From: Candidatus Harpocratesius repetitus
Lineage (GTDB): Archaea; Asgardarchaeota; Lokiarchaeia; Sigyniarchaeales; Promethearchaeaceae
Assembly (NCBI GenBank): GCA_021498095.1
Contig: JAIZWK010000001.1
Span: forward strand, 1,723,666-1,787,665
Direction of reading: 5' to 3'
Length of the DNA stretch: 64,000 nucleotides
The position numbers and the translations under genes were made by a program. A model generated the notes under the pieces. It was not told where the DNA came from, made no database searches, and saw only the letters and a list, made by a program, of their open reading frames with translations. This document shows, in pieces, positions 16,824 through 25,194 of this stretch; the first letter of the stretch is position 1; each line of letters opens with the position of its first letter.

Positions 16824-17754
16824 TTCAGATGAAAGCGAAATAAGTGAAATGATCAATTCGTGGTTGGATGCGAATATGGAAGTTTTCGGTGAAATTTTAG
16901 AAGAGTGGGAAGAAAATAACTATGTTCAGCCCTTTTTGGATAGTAAAGTCAATTTTCAATGCAATGATTGCGGAAAATGCTGTAATTTTCACGACCACTG
17001 GGTATGGGTGTATCCTTATGATATGGTACGATGGTTACAAAAAATAGATGAAGAAGAAAAGATCCCACTATTTCTCAGTGCTTTGTTTCCTGTTGAGGAT
17101 CTTGATGGAATTTCTGGGTATGGACTTCCTTCCCAAAGAGAAATTTCTGAACGCTATGATGAAATGATTCGCCAAAATAAAAAAAATCCTTTGGTTCAGA
17201 AAACACTTCGGGCAATACTTTCTTATTTACGGAAAATCAACCCCCAATTTAATCCAAAATCGGAATTTTGCATCTATTATTCACCAAATCTCTCGGGTAA
17301 ATCGGGACATTGTTTGATCTATCCATATCGGCCAATACAATGTCGCTCCTATCCATATGATTATCCTCAATTTACTAAATTTGTAATTCCTGGCCTTGAA
17401 GAAAAGGAAAATACTCAAGATTCTCCTATGTGTCCTGAAGAAACTTATATTGGTGGGAGTTCCATAAATGGTGTTCAGATTTCAGAGGAACAGCTTGAAA
17501 ATGTCATTATTGAAAAAGCGAATTATAAAACTTCTGCCGTAATTTATGACTGGAGTCAAGAATCGGAAGAATGGAATCAAATTAAAGAAACTGATTTATG
17601 TGATTTATTATTGCAGTATTTTCATAAAGATATCTTGGTGTTAAGCAGAGAAAAGCGGTTTTTTCAAGATGATTCACAAGAAAAAAATCAAAAAAAAAAA
17701 GATGCAAACAAGACTCATATTGCAGGGAAGCGACCTATTCGTAAAAAAAGGTGA
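16816..17754 (+). CDS. YkgJ-family cysteine-cluster protein
   Basis: A 312-residue protein with the YkgJ-type metal-binding cluster CNDCGKCC (Cys49, Cys52, Cys55, Cys56) and a later CLIYPYRPIQCRSYPYDY block. This family binds zinc or an Fe-S cluster and its function is poorly known. The N-terminus is acidic and the C-terminus is a lysine-rich tail (QEKNQKKKDANKTHIAGKRP) that includes an 11-A run. The gene overlaps the decarboxylase by 8 bases, which implies translational coupling, and is followed after 6 bases by the next gene. Confidence 0.82.
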   Translation: MDDSDESEISEMINSWLDANMEVFGEILEEWEENNYVQPFLDSKVNFQCNDCGKCCNFHDHWVWVYPYDMVRWLQKIDEEEKIPLFLSALFPVEDLDGISGYGLPSQREISERYDEMIRQNKKNPLVQKTLRAILSYLRKINPQFNPKSEFCIYYSPNLSGKSGHCLIYPYRPIQCRSYPYDYPQFTKFVIPGLEEKENTQDSPMCPEETYIGGSSINGVQISEEQLENVIIEKANYKTSAVIYDWSQESEEWNQIKETDLCDLLLQYFHKDILVLSREKRFFQDDSQEKNQKKKDANKTHIAGKRPIRKKR

Positions 17755-17760
17755 AAACAT

Positions 17761-18249
17761 ATGGCTGATAAATCGATTTTATCCGTAGTAGAGACCTTAT
17801 CAAATCAATCTCTGGAAAAATATCAAAAATTAATCTATAATGCTGATTTTTGGCGTCCATTAATCCCTCTCAAAACTCCCGTTTTTCAAAAAACTTCAGA
17901 ATTCACCTTTGAGTTTGAAATTGATGATGATATAAAGTTAGAACCTACAGGAAATTTAACCCGTCATTTTCATGCCAAAGGTAAGATTAATGTTGAAGAT
18001 TGTGGTGTGCAAGATCATCGTGGTTCATTATGGATTGTGCGGATATATTTAATAAATCCAGAGGTTCAAGTTGTTGCTCGAGTTCGTGCAAAAGATTTAA
18101 CTGATAAAAAAGCGTTAAAAATTGGTATTTTTATCCTTTCCATTGATTATAACACAAGTATTAAAGAAAATATTGCTTTTGATGCAGTTCTTTTTGCTAT
18201 ACGCCTATACCTTCGGGAATTGATTCAAAAAGCCAGCTCGTTGCTTTAA
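17761..18249 (+). CDS. Conserved hypothetical protein, possibly SRPBCC-like
   Basis: A 162-residue soluble protein I do not recognise. The pattern of alternating strands (FTFEFEIDDDIKLEP, RHFHAKGKINVED, LWIVRIYLINPEVQVVARVRAKD) followed by a C-terminal amphipathic helix (DAVLFAIRLYLRELIQKA) could suit an SRPBCC/START-like barrel, but there is no firm motif. It sits tightly in the psd-YkgJ operon, 6 bases after the YkgJ-like stop, so a role in lipid or membrane metabolism is a contextual guess only. Confidence 0.55.
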   Translation: MADKSILSVVETLSNQSLEKYQKLIYNADFWRPLIPLKTPVFQKTSEFTFEFEIDDDIKLEPTGNLTRHFHAKGKINVEDCGVQDHRGSLWIVRIYLINPEVQVVARVRAKDLTDKKALKIGIFILSIDYNTSIKENIAFDAVLFAIRLYLRELIQKASSLL

Positions 18250-18306
18250 ACAATATTGAACCATTTTTTTTTAATAAGATCTAATATTATAAACACAAGG
18301 GTTATT

Positions 18307-18810
18307 ATGGTTAAACTCAACTGGTTTCGAGGCAAATCTTTAGGACTGGCATTAATTTATTTGGGAATAATGGGCATTTATCAACTTTTATTTATGGTTT
18401 TAGCCCAATATGGATTACAGATTGGCTCTCGCCCAATTATTATATTAGTTCCTATTGGCGTTATTTTAGCAACTTTTTACAGCGTAATCATCTTATTTGA
18501 AACAAATACCACTATGATTCAATATCGCCAAAAAATGAAATATAAAAATAAGAAGAAAAAAAAGAAGAAAGTTTCATCAAAACAAGCCTTTCTTTCAGCA
18601 ATATCTGTTTTATGGAAAAACACATATATCAGACCTATCTTTTATACAGTGATTGTTTTTGCTACTGTTTTTGGTTTAAGTTATTGGGTTTGTACTTTGT
18701 TTGTTGAAGAAATTTCTTCAGTTTTTGTTTTAGCAGATAATATTGGAGCCATTGGATGTATTCTGTTTGCTAATTATTTCGATCAAACAACAAACAAAAA
18801 AGTAAAGTAA
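18307..18810 (+). CDS. Membrane protein of unknown function, 4 TM segments
   Basis: A 167-residue integral membrane protein with two helices before (LGLALIYLGIMGIYQLLFMVL, PIIILVPIGVILATFYSVIIL) and two after (FYTVIVFATVFGLSYWV, FVLADNIGAIGCILFAN) a very basic cytosolic loop (KYKNKKKKKKKVSSK). The track begins at a TTG (18256), but ACAAGGG lies 5 bases before the ATG at 18307, which is the better start. It is the last gene of the run beginning with the decarboxylase. The family is not recognised. Confidence 0.6.
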   Translation: MVKLNWFRGKSLGLALIYLGIMGIYQLLFMVLAQYGLQIGSRPIIILVPIGVILATFYSVIILFETNTTMIQYRQKMKYKNKKKKKKKVSSKQAFLSAISVLWKNTYIRPIFYTVIVFATVFGLSYWVCTLFVEEISSVFVLADNIGAIGCILFANYFDQTTNKKVK

Positions 18811-18955
18811 ATTGATAATTTGAACATCTGATTGCTTAAATTCCAAATATATATCACATTTTTTCTTTAATCTTCCATTTTTCTTTACCCATGATTTTAA
18901 ATTATTAGAATCCCAAAATTATATACGATAAGTAAAAGTTATAATTGTATTAGTA

Positions 18956-19675
18956 GTGATCAGATTGCACATTAACATTAATTGTCCTTATTGTGGTCAT
19001 CGAATGGAATTTGATTTTCTTGCTTCACAGATTCCAGAAGTTATCTGTGAATTGTGTGGATCTCCGTTAAATGATGAAATTACAGAAGCGATCAAGAACT
19101 ATAATCTTTCCATAAAAAGTAAAACTGAATCTATGTATCAAACAAATCAATATGGATCTGGTGCAAAACATCAGCAAGTTGGTTCACAAACTCCATTTCC
19201 TAAATCATCTAGTCGTCCGATACAAACACCTCCATTTTCATCGCCAATTAATACTCCATCTTCATCTTCAACTCCTTCTTCATTACCACCTAAAAACGGT
19301 GCATTACTCGTCTTTCCGCAAATTCACAAGCAAATTCAAATTTTACCCACAGAAACTGTATTTTATTTTGGAAGGAATACCATATTACCTTTAGTTTCAC
19401 CATCTGAATATGATGTAGAATGGTTGAATTCAATTTCGAGGGTAAAAAAAGATAGTTATAAGCGAATAATTCACCAACATTTTATTATTCGAAAAGAACG
19501 TAATGGACAATATACTATCGAAGATAATCGTAGTCGATGGGGTACTTGGGTTAATCGCCAGCAAATAAAAGGTAGAGGGCCTATTCCTTTAATTAATGGG
19601 GATAAAATCGAATTAATGCTCTCTAAACCTGGTACAAAAAAAATAGTGCCTTTCGAAATTATCTTTTATTCATAA
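18956..19675 (+). CDS. Zinc-ribbon and FHA domain protein
   Basis: A 239-residue protein. Residues about 9-40 form a zinc ribbon (CPYCGHRMEF ... CELCGSPL). Residues 65-115 are a low-complexity Ser/Pro/Gln linker. Residues about 120-239 form an FHA phosphothreonine-binding domain with YFGRN, a conserved HQHFII and SRWGTWVNRQQI. FHA domains dock phosphorylated partners of Ser/Thr kinases, so it points to Hanks-type kinase signalling, though no kinase gene is in the window. The start is a GTG at 18956; no clear Shine-Dalgarno sequence precedes it. Confidence 0.82.
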   Translation: MIRLHININCPYCGHRMEFDFLASQIPEVICELCGSPLNDEITEAIKNYNLSIKSKTESMYQTNQYGSGAKHQQVGSQTPFPKSSSRPIQTPPFSSPINTPSSSSTPSSLPPKNGALLVFPQIHKQIQILPTETVFYFGRNTILPLVSPSEYDVEWLNSISRVKKDSYKRIIHQHFIIRKERNGQYTIEDNRSRWGTWVNRQQIKGRGPIPLINGDKIELMLSKPGTKKIVPFEIIFYS

Positions 19676-19704
19676 TTATTTTCTTAATTATTCTTTTTTT
19701 GACT

Positions 19705-20745
19705 TCATTCCTCGAATATTTTAGTGATTTCATCTATGTGAGAATATTTTAAAGGAGTTCGACTACCATCTTCTTCAATATACTCGTATTCATCATCATT
19801 GCTTGTTAAATGACCAATTTTAGACACTTCAATTTCCTGTTGTTGGAGAAAATTAATGATCCGTGTAGAATCATTTGGATGAACCGCGGCAATTAAACAA
19901 CCAGAAGAGATCAATCCAAAAGGATCAATATCAAAAATTCTACTGAATTTAGCAGTTAAAGGATGCACAAGTATTTTTTTTCGTTTAACGATCAATCCAC
20001 ATTTAGAATTTTGAGCTAATTCAACTAATCCCATATTTAATCCTCCTTCAGTGGGACCATGTAATGCATGTATATCAAAATTTTGAGTAAGGAGTTCTGC
20101 TTCTTTAATAATGCTGATTCCAGGATGATATAAATAATCTTGACCTTTTTTAATCATTTCAAGTGAAATTCCCTTTTGCTGTAGATATTTTGGGCGTTCT
20201 CTCGCCATAATTGAAGTTCCTTCTATCCCAATTGAATTGATTAATAGTATATCATCATTTGGTTGTCCTCCAAAAGTGGAGACTACTTTTTTTTCAAATG
20301 GAATTAATCCCATCATGGTTCCGATTACAATTGGGCGGTTTAAACCAATTGTTACTTCTGTATGTCCTGCAACAACTGCAATATTCAGTTTTTGACATTC
20401 TTGAGAAATGCTTTGAAAGATAGAATTGCAAAGTTTTATATCTGTTCGCCTTTCAGGAAAAAGAATTGTGGTAGTGAACCATTTAGGGGTTGCACCTGAT
20501 AAGGCAATATCATTAGCATTTAGAATTACAGCATAATACCCGATATCATTAGTTGCAAAAGTAACTGGATTAGTTTTTACCACCAGGAACGATTTTTCTA
20601 CCTTAAATACTCCAGTATCTTGGCCAAAAGTAGGCGAAATGACTATATTTGCATCTTTAGGTGCTAATTTGAAGTATTCTAAAAGTTTTTTCATTAATGA
20701 AGGTGGTAATTTTCCAGGTTCAAAAATTGGTAGGGGCGCTGTCAT
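19705..20745 (-). CDS. AIR-synthase (PurM/HypE)-related protein
   Basis: A ~346-residue protein of the PurM/HypE/ThiL/SelD fold, which uses ATP to activate amides, acids or related groups. Visible hallmarks are FGQDTGVF (ATP-binding), LNANDIALSGATPKWF, AGHTEVTIGLNRPIVIGTMMG and the glycine-rich HGPTEGGLNMGLVELA. The C-terminal Cys tail of HypE is absent, so it is not a hydrogenase maturation enzyme of the standard kind. The track starts at ATG 20751; GAGG sits 2 bases before that ATG but 8 bases before the ATG at 20745, which I prefer. It is the third gene after the fumarase alpha and beta subunits. Confidence 0.8.
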   Translation of the reverse strand: MTAPLPIFEPGKLPPSLMKKLLEYFKLAPKDANIVISPTFGQDTGVFKVEKSFLVVKTNPVTFATNDIGYYAVILNANDIALSGATPKWFTTTILFPERRTDIKLCNSIFQSISQECQKLNIAVVAGHTEVTIGLNRPIVIGTMMGLIPFEKKVVSTFGGQPNDDILLINSIGIEGTSIMARERPKYLQQKGISLEMIKKGQDYLYHPGISIIKEAELLTQNFDIHALHGPTEGGLNMGLVELAQNSKCGLIVKRKKILVHPLTAKFSRIFDIDPFGLISSGCLIAAVHPNDSTRIINFLQQQEIEVSKIGHLTSNDDEYEYIEEDGSRTPLKYSHIDEITKIFEE

Positions 20746-20747
20746 TT

Positions 20748-21299
20748 TCATTTCCTCTGATATAAATTTTGATTGTGTGTATCTGCAGTAACAATTAATG
20801 GTCCAAATTTATTAACTTCAAAAAACCAGACCGCTTCTGGTGTCCCCAAGTCTAACCATTCAATATTTACGATTTTTTTTATAAATTTAGACATCAATGC
20901 ACCTACACCCCCTGGAAATGAGAGATATATTGCATTAATGCGGTTCCAATTGATATTGGACATTCCACCTTTACCTATCACGAAAGCGACACCTAATGTT
21001 TGACATACTTCTTCTTGATATGGTTCCATACGGGCACTTGTTGTTGGTCCACCAGAAACTATTTGATATTCATTTTTTTCATTCTTCTTAACAATAGGAC
21101 CCATATGATAAATCGCGCCCTTGTCAAAAAATGAAAATGAATCAGGAAGGATTCTATCTGAATTTCGATACTCTAAAATTCGTTTATGAACATGATCTCT
21201 TCCTGTGCCAATAGTACCAGAAAGATAAATGATATCCCCTACATGAAAATCATGAATATCATAATCTTTCAGGGGAAGTTTGATATTATATGTTTTCAT
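20748..21299 (-). CDS. Class I fumarate hydratase/tartrate dehydratase, beta subunit
   Basis: The smaller (183-residue) subunit of a two-subunit, iron-sulfur class I hydro-lyase interconverting fumarate and malate (or a related hydroxy-diacid). Diagnostic stretches are GDIIYLSGTIGTGRDHVHKR, YHMGPIV, SGGPTTSARMEPY, GKGGM and LSFPGGVGAL. The track starts at a GTG (21308), but AGGTGA lies 5 bases before the ATG at 21299, giving a clear ribosome site. The alpha gene upstream overlaps by 14 bases. The stop is almost joined to the start of the PurM-like gene. Confidence 0.92.
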   Translation of the reverse strand: MKTYNIKLPLKDYDIHDFHVGDIIYLSGTIGTGRDHVHKRILEYRNSDRILPDSFSFFDKGAIYHMGPIVKKNEKNEYQIVSGGPTTSARMEPYQEEVCQTLGVAFVIGKGGMSNINWNRINAIYLSFPGGVGALMSKFIKKIVNIEWLDLGTPEAVWFFEVNKFGPLIVTADTHNQNLYQRK

Positions 21300-22248
21300 T
21301 AATTTCACCTAATCCTGCGTTCTTTTTTTCTGGTTGGAATTTATATTCTGAATTTAAAGTTCCAAATAAGACTTTCCCATTTTTTGTGATCTTACATGAG
21401 CGAATGCGGTGAGAATAGCAATCAATTACAATTCCAAGGGGGTATGTTGCGGGATGTCTCATTGAACGCTCAACATGAACATCTAAACACGTGCATGAGC
21501 CACCTAATCCCATTATTCCAATATCAAGTTTATTTATTTCATGTAAAAGTTTATTTTCTAAATCTGCTAAGTCAGAATCTAAATTACGTGATGATATTGG
21601 TCTTAAAAGTGATTTTTTTGCTAAAAACATTGATTTTACTGCGTCACCTCCAATACCGACCCCAACAATTATTGGAGGGCATGGTTTACTTCCAGCTTGT
21701 TTAATGGTTTCAATGACTGTAGGAATAATTAGTTCTTTTCCAGAAGAAGCAGATAACATATATAATTTAGACATGTTTTCTGATCCACCTCCTTTATTTA
21801 GAAGTGTGATTATCAAATCTTCAGATTTTTGAATTATTTCAATATAAATAGGAGGATAATTGAGACCTAAATTGTTTTGAGGATTCTTATTTGAAATTGG
21901 ATCAACAGTATTGGGGCGTATTATTGCTTCATTAGTCAATTTTTCAATACTTTTTTCAATTTGCTTTTTAAAATCTGATATTATTGGAAATGAATCACCT
22001 AATTGAATGAAAAAATTCAGATGACCTGTATCTTGGCAAATTGGAATTCTATTCATTTTTCCATATTCTAAGTTTTCTTTCATAAGTTTCAGTTGAATTG
22101 CAGCAACTGATTCTGGTTGAATTTGATCTTGGCATTCTTGTATCTTCTGCATTACATTATCAGGAACTGAAGTAGAAGATTTTAAAATCAATTGATATAT
22201 TGCATTTTCAATAATTTTAGCTAAATGTATCTTGAAAGAAATCTCCAT
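21286..22248 (-). CDS. Class I fumarate hydratase/tartrate dehydratase, alpha subunit
   Basis: The 320-residue catalytic, Fe-S-binding subunit. Three cysteines fit the cluster ligands of class I fumarases: Cys71 (PICQDTG), Cys190 (KPCPPIIVG) and Cys277 (IDCYSHR). GGGSENMSKLYML and GVGIGGDAVKS are also conserved. It is longer than many alpha subunits (~280 residues) because of an N-terminal extension. It is first in a tight minus-strand operon with the beta subunit and the PurM/HypE-like protein. Fumarate is the commonest substrate, but tartrate or mesaconate cannot be excluded by eye. Confidence 0.92.
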   Translation of the reverse strand: MEISFKIHLAKIIENAIYQLILKSSTSVPDNVMQKIQECQDQIQPESVAAIQLKLMKENLEYGKMNRIPICQDTGHLNFFIQLGDSFPIISDFKKQIEKSIEKLTNEAIIRPNTVDPISNKNPQNNLGLNYPPIYIEIIQKSEDLIITLLNKGGGSENMSKLYMLSASSGKELIIPTVIETIKQAGSKPCPPIIVGVGIGGDAVKSMFLAKKSLLRPISSRNLDSDLADLENKLLHEINKLDIGIMGLGGSCTCLDVHVERSMRHPATYPLGIVIDCYSHRIRSCKITKNGKVLFGTLNSEYKFQPEKKNAGLGEINENI

Positions 22249-22495
22249 GATGTCTGGTTAAATAAGGTTTCCAAGTTAAAAAGTGTTGTATCAATGAATT
22301 ATTAATATAGAAATTAAACGATTTTGATTAAAAGAAAAATAATTATAGGGATGGAGCACTCAACAAGAAATAATTGATAATTTGAAGATAAATTAGAAAC
22401 TTTAATAAAGAAAAAAAATCGCATAATTTGTATATAATAATACATTTCTATTAATTCCATAATTTGAATTAAGTAAATGAATTAAAGTTGATAAA

Positions 22496-24445
22496 TTGGG
22501 GATACAATTGACTGAAAAATTACATTCCTTTCTTGAGCGAATAGCAGCGAATTTTACTGAAAATTGGTACAACATTCGGAATTTACAAGATTGGATGTTA
22601 GATGAGATCTACCGAAAACGAAAAACATTTCCATTTTGGAGAAAGAAAGTTCGTTTTGCATTTGCATCTTGGCAGAGAAAATACTATAAAAGACATATTT
22701 CTCAAAAAGGCAAAAAAGAAAATCCTAATTTATCACGATTTTTTTATTATAAGTTTGATTGGTTGTTTCGATATTTTTTCGAGAATATGTTTTTAGGATT
22801 TAATGTTAAACAGTTAAAATTGCTCAGTTTAGAAGGTAATATACGTCCTAATTCAGATCTATTCTTTTTATATGAGTATTCATTAAATAATGAAGAAATT
22901 GAGGAATTTCTTAAATTTAAAAAAAAATATCATCATCCTGACCATTATTATCGAATTATATCTTATATTTTTAATTCAATAGTAATTGTTTTTAGTAAAT
23001 TAATTACAGATATCATAAAAGCTAAAATTTCTTTTAATATAATATCTGCTAAAATTGATACAGATCCTGAAAAAAATACTCATAATCTAAATTTCCTAAT
23101 TCATTTTCAAAAACCTGAGACTGAATTCTTAAAATCATTTTTAAATTCACTTATTTATGATTTTGCTGAATTAATTCCTGGAATGGATAAAAATTTATTG
23201 TCAAAACTCTATCAACGAAAAGGGAAATTATATCCTATGGCTTTAAAAGTATATCCTTATAGCAAAACAAATGTTGTTAGAGTTTTTTATACATTACAAC
23301 GTAAATCACAAGTTTTAGGTCATATTACACCTTTACTTGATATTCTTAATTTTATTGCAGCTCGAGTTGAAGATTCTATCTATAATACTTCAGAATTAGT
23401 ACATGAAATTCTTATTGAAAAACAGACCCACCTAATTCATTTTGGACAACTTGAAGTATATGAAGAAGTATTTCGTTTTTTAAATGAAAGTGCCTCAATT
23501 TTTTCCACCTTTCAATCTAATAACAGGGCAGCCCTTTACCGACAGTATCAGTTATTTTTCTTCTACAGCCAATATTTTCTCCCCTTTGAAATTTTAGCAA
23601 ATCCACAGCAAGAAACTTTCTTTTTTCCTGAAATTTTTGAGAAAAATCTACAAACTCATTTTTCGAAAAAATCAAGTTTTACTCAGTCTTTTTCCATCTT
23701 AAATTTATTTTTAATGCAAGGTATTCAATTTGGATTGGATGAAGTATTAGATAAAATTTTTACCATAATATTTAAGCAGTCAATTCATCACCTAAATGTA
23801 AGTTTTTTTGAATCTCTGCTAAAATCCATAAATCAAAAACTTCATAACATACTAAATAAGTCAATCCCAAAATCAGTTCCATATTTTGTTTATTTTAACG
23901 AAATGGTTCATGTAATGTGCGTAATAATGAAAAATTTAGTAATGCGCATTTTCATTCGAGAGGATCCTTCTCTAGCAATGGAAAACTTTCGAGATAATTT
24001 GACGCGATATACTCCTCAACAAATTGCATTACGTGTGTTAGAATTGCGTATTTTTAAAGAAATCCCTTTAGCTGATAACAATTGGCAGGATTATTACCTT
24101 AGTCGGAATAAAAATACTGTAAAGCGGGTATTTGCGAAATACTACGAGATCCCTGATAATTATTTCTTCACAGAAGAACGATTATTAAAGATAAATATGA
24201 ATTACGAACGTGGCATTCTCAATGAAACGCCTTTATTAGAAAAATGGCTTATAATGAATATTTTAGAGCCTTTTGATAATTTCTATAAAATCATAAAGAA
24301 AAAACTAGGTCGAAAACCAACTATCTCGAAAATCCGTCAGATAATTTTTGAACATTTCTCAAAGGGAATTATCGATGCAGCAAAACTCGAAAAAATTGAA
24401 GATTATGCAGCATATTTTGCTGAATTATGGGATGCTTGTTCATAG
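22496..24445 (+). CDS. Large hypothetical protein
   Basis: A 645-649-residue protein I do not recognise. It is rich in aromatic and basic residues, predicted mainly alpha-helical and without a signal peptide. One stretch (YRIISYIFNSIVIVFSKLITDII) is hydrophobic enough to be a membrane or buried helix. There are no cysteine clusters or nucleotide-binding motifs. The track begins at TTG 22496; GGGGAT precedes a second TTG at 22508 (TTGACTGAAAAA), which may be the real start. It converges with mobB. It is probably a real gene, given its length in an AT-rich genome with frequent stops. Confidence 0.6.
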   Translation: MGIQLTEKLHSFLERIAANFTENWYNIRNLQDWMLDEIYRKRKTFPFWRKKVRFAFASWQRKYYKRHISQKGKKENPNLSRFFYYKFDWLFRYFFENMFLGFNVKQLKLLSLEGNIRPNSDLFFLYEYSLNNEEIEEFLKFKKKYHHPDHYYRIISYIFNSIVIVFSKLITDIIKAKISFNIISAKIDTDPEKNTHNLNFLIHFQKPETEFLKSFLNSLIYDFAELIPGMDKNLLSKLYQRKGKLYPMALKVYPYSKTNVVRVFYTLQRKSQVLGHITPLLDILNFIAARVEDSIYNTSELVHEILIEKQTHLIHFGQLEVYEEVFRFLNESASIFSTFQSNNRAALYRQYQLFFFYSQYFLPFEILANPQQETFFFPEIFEKNLQTHFSKKSSFTQSFSILNLFLMQGIQFGLDEVLDKIFTIIFKQSIHHLNVSFFESLLKSINQKLHNILNKSIPKSVPYFVYFNEMVHVMCVIMKNLVMRIFIREDPSLAMENFRDNLTRYTPQQIALRVLELRIFKEIPLADNNWQDYYLSRNKNTVKRVFAKYYEIPDNYFFTEERLLKINMNYERGILNETPLLEKWLIMNILEPFDNFYKIIKKKLGRKPTISKIRQIIFEHFSKGIIDAAKLEKIEDYAAYFAELWDACS

Positions 24446-24481
24446 AATCGATTTATTCATAATAGTAGATAGTGTTCAAGA

Positions 24482-25087
24482 TCAAATTAAGTTAAATATT
24501 TTTAAAATAAGATTAGGGTTGGTTAGGCAGTTAATCATAGGGATTTGAAGCTGTTTAGTAAGATTTTCAATATTATCCTGATTTGAAGTAATCTTTCCTG
24601 AAATTACTTTGATATTAGGATTCATTTGTTTTTGGATATCTTCAATAGTATCAGCACAGAGAATATGGGGTCCAGGAAAATTGCGAAATCCTTCTGAGAT
24701 TACTAAAATTTTTTTATCGGGATGTAGATCTTGAAAAAAGGCAATTGTTATTATACAATATTTTTCATATTGCTCATCATTTAACGATTCATTCATAAAA
24801 GATGCAATCTCGACCTGTGTTCGCCCAATAACCAATCCTGCACCTTTTCGTGAATATTTCCAAGTATTTTTTCCAGGAGTATCGAAAATTGGAGAACTAT
24901 GGTTGGTTTTTTTCATTACCACACATTGAAATCCAATTTGTGTTGCAGATGTTATTATTTTTTCAATAGAAGCAGTTTTTCCAGAGTGGGAATATCCGAT
25001 AAAAGAGATTAAAGGAATTTTTTTATCCGACAAATACGAAAACAATGGAGATTTGGATTTATTTGTTTCTTGTATTGAAATCACCAT
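24482..25087 (-). CDS. mobB: Molybdopterin-guanine dinucleotide biosynthesis protein MobB
   Basis: MobB is a GTP-binding P-loop protein that assists attachment of GMP to molybdopterin in molybdenum or tungsten cofactor synthesis. The Walker A reads GYSHSGKTAS near residue 32. It is followed by KKTNHSSPIFDTPGKNTWKYSRKGAG, the conserved switch region of the family, and then VISEGFRNFPGPHIL. The 201-residue length is a little above the ~170 norm. No other molybdopterin genes lie in the window. It implies the host has molybdo- or tungsto-enzymes. Confidence 0.87.
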   Translation of the reverse strand: MVISIQETNKSKSPLFSYLSDKKIPLISFIGYSHSGKTASIEKIITSATQIGFQCVVMKKTNHSSPIFDTPGKNTWKYSRKGAGLVIGRTQVEIASFMNESLNDEQYEKYCIITIAFFQDLHPDKKILVISEGFRNFPGPHILCADTIEDIQKQMNPNIKVISGKITSNQDNIENLTKQLQIPMINCLTNPNLILKIFNLI

Positions 25088-25167
25088 GATAAGTGTGTTG
25101 ACATTCGATTTAATATAATTATCAAAAGGAATAAAATTTTTGAACCTTCGTGCAGAAAAGTAAATAA

Positions 25168-25180
25168 GTTATATAAAGTT
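25168..25180 (+). promoter_or_regulatory. TATA box of the PIN-helical gene
   Basis: GTTATATAAAGTT lies about 15-27 bases before ATG 25195. The spacing would put transcription start at or next to the ATG, so a leaderless mRNA is likely; no Shine-Dalgarno sequence is present in the short gap. Confidence 0.55.
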
Positions 25181-25194
25181 ACGTTTGTGTTCCT

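Noticed and set aside
21396-21832. Two overlapping 102- and 113-codon plus-strand frames
   Set aside because: Both are antisense shadows of the fumarase alpha subunit gene.
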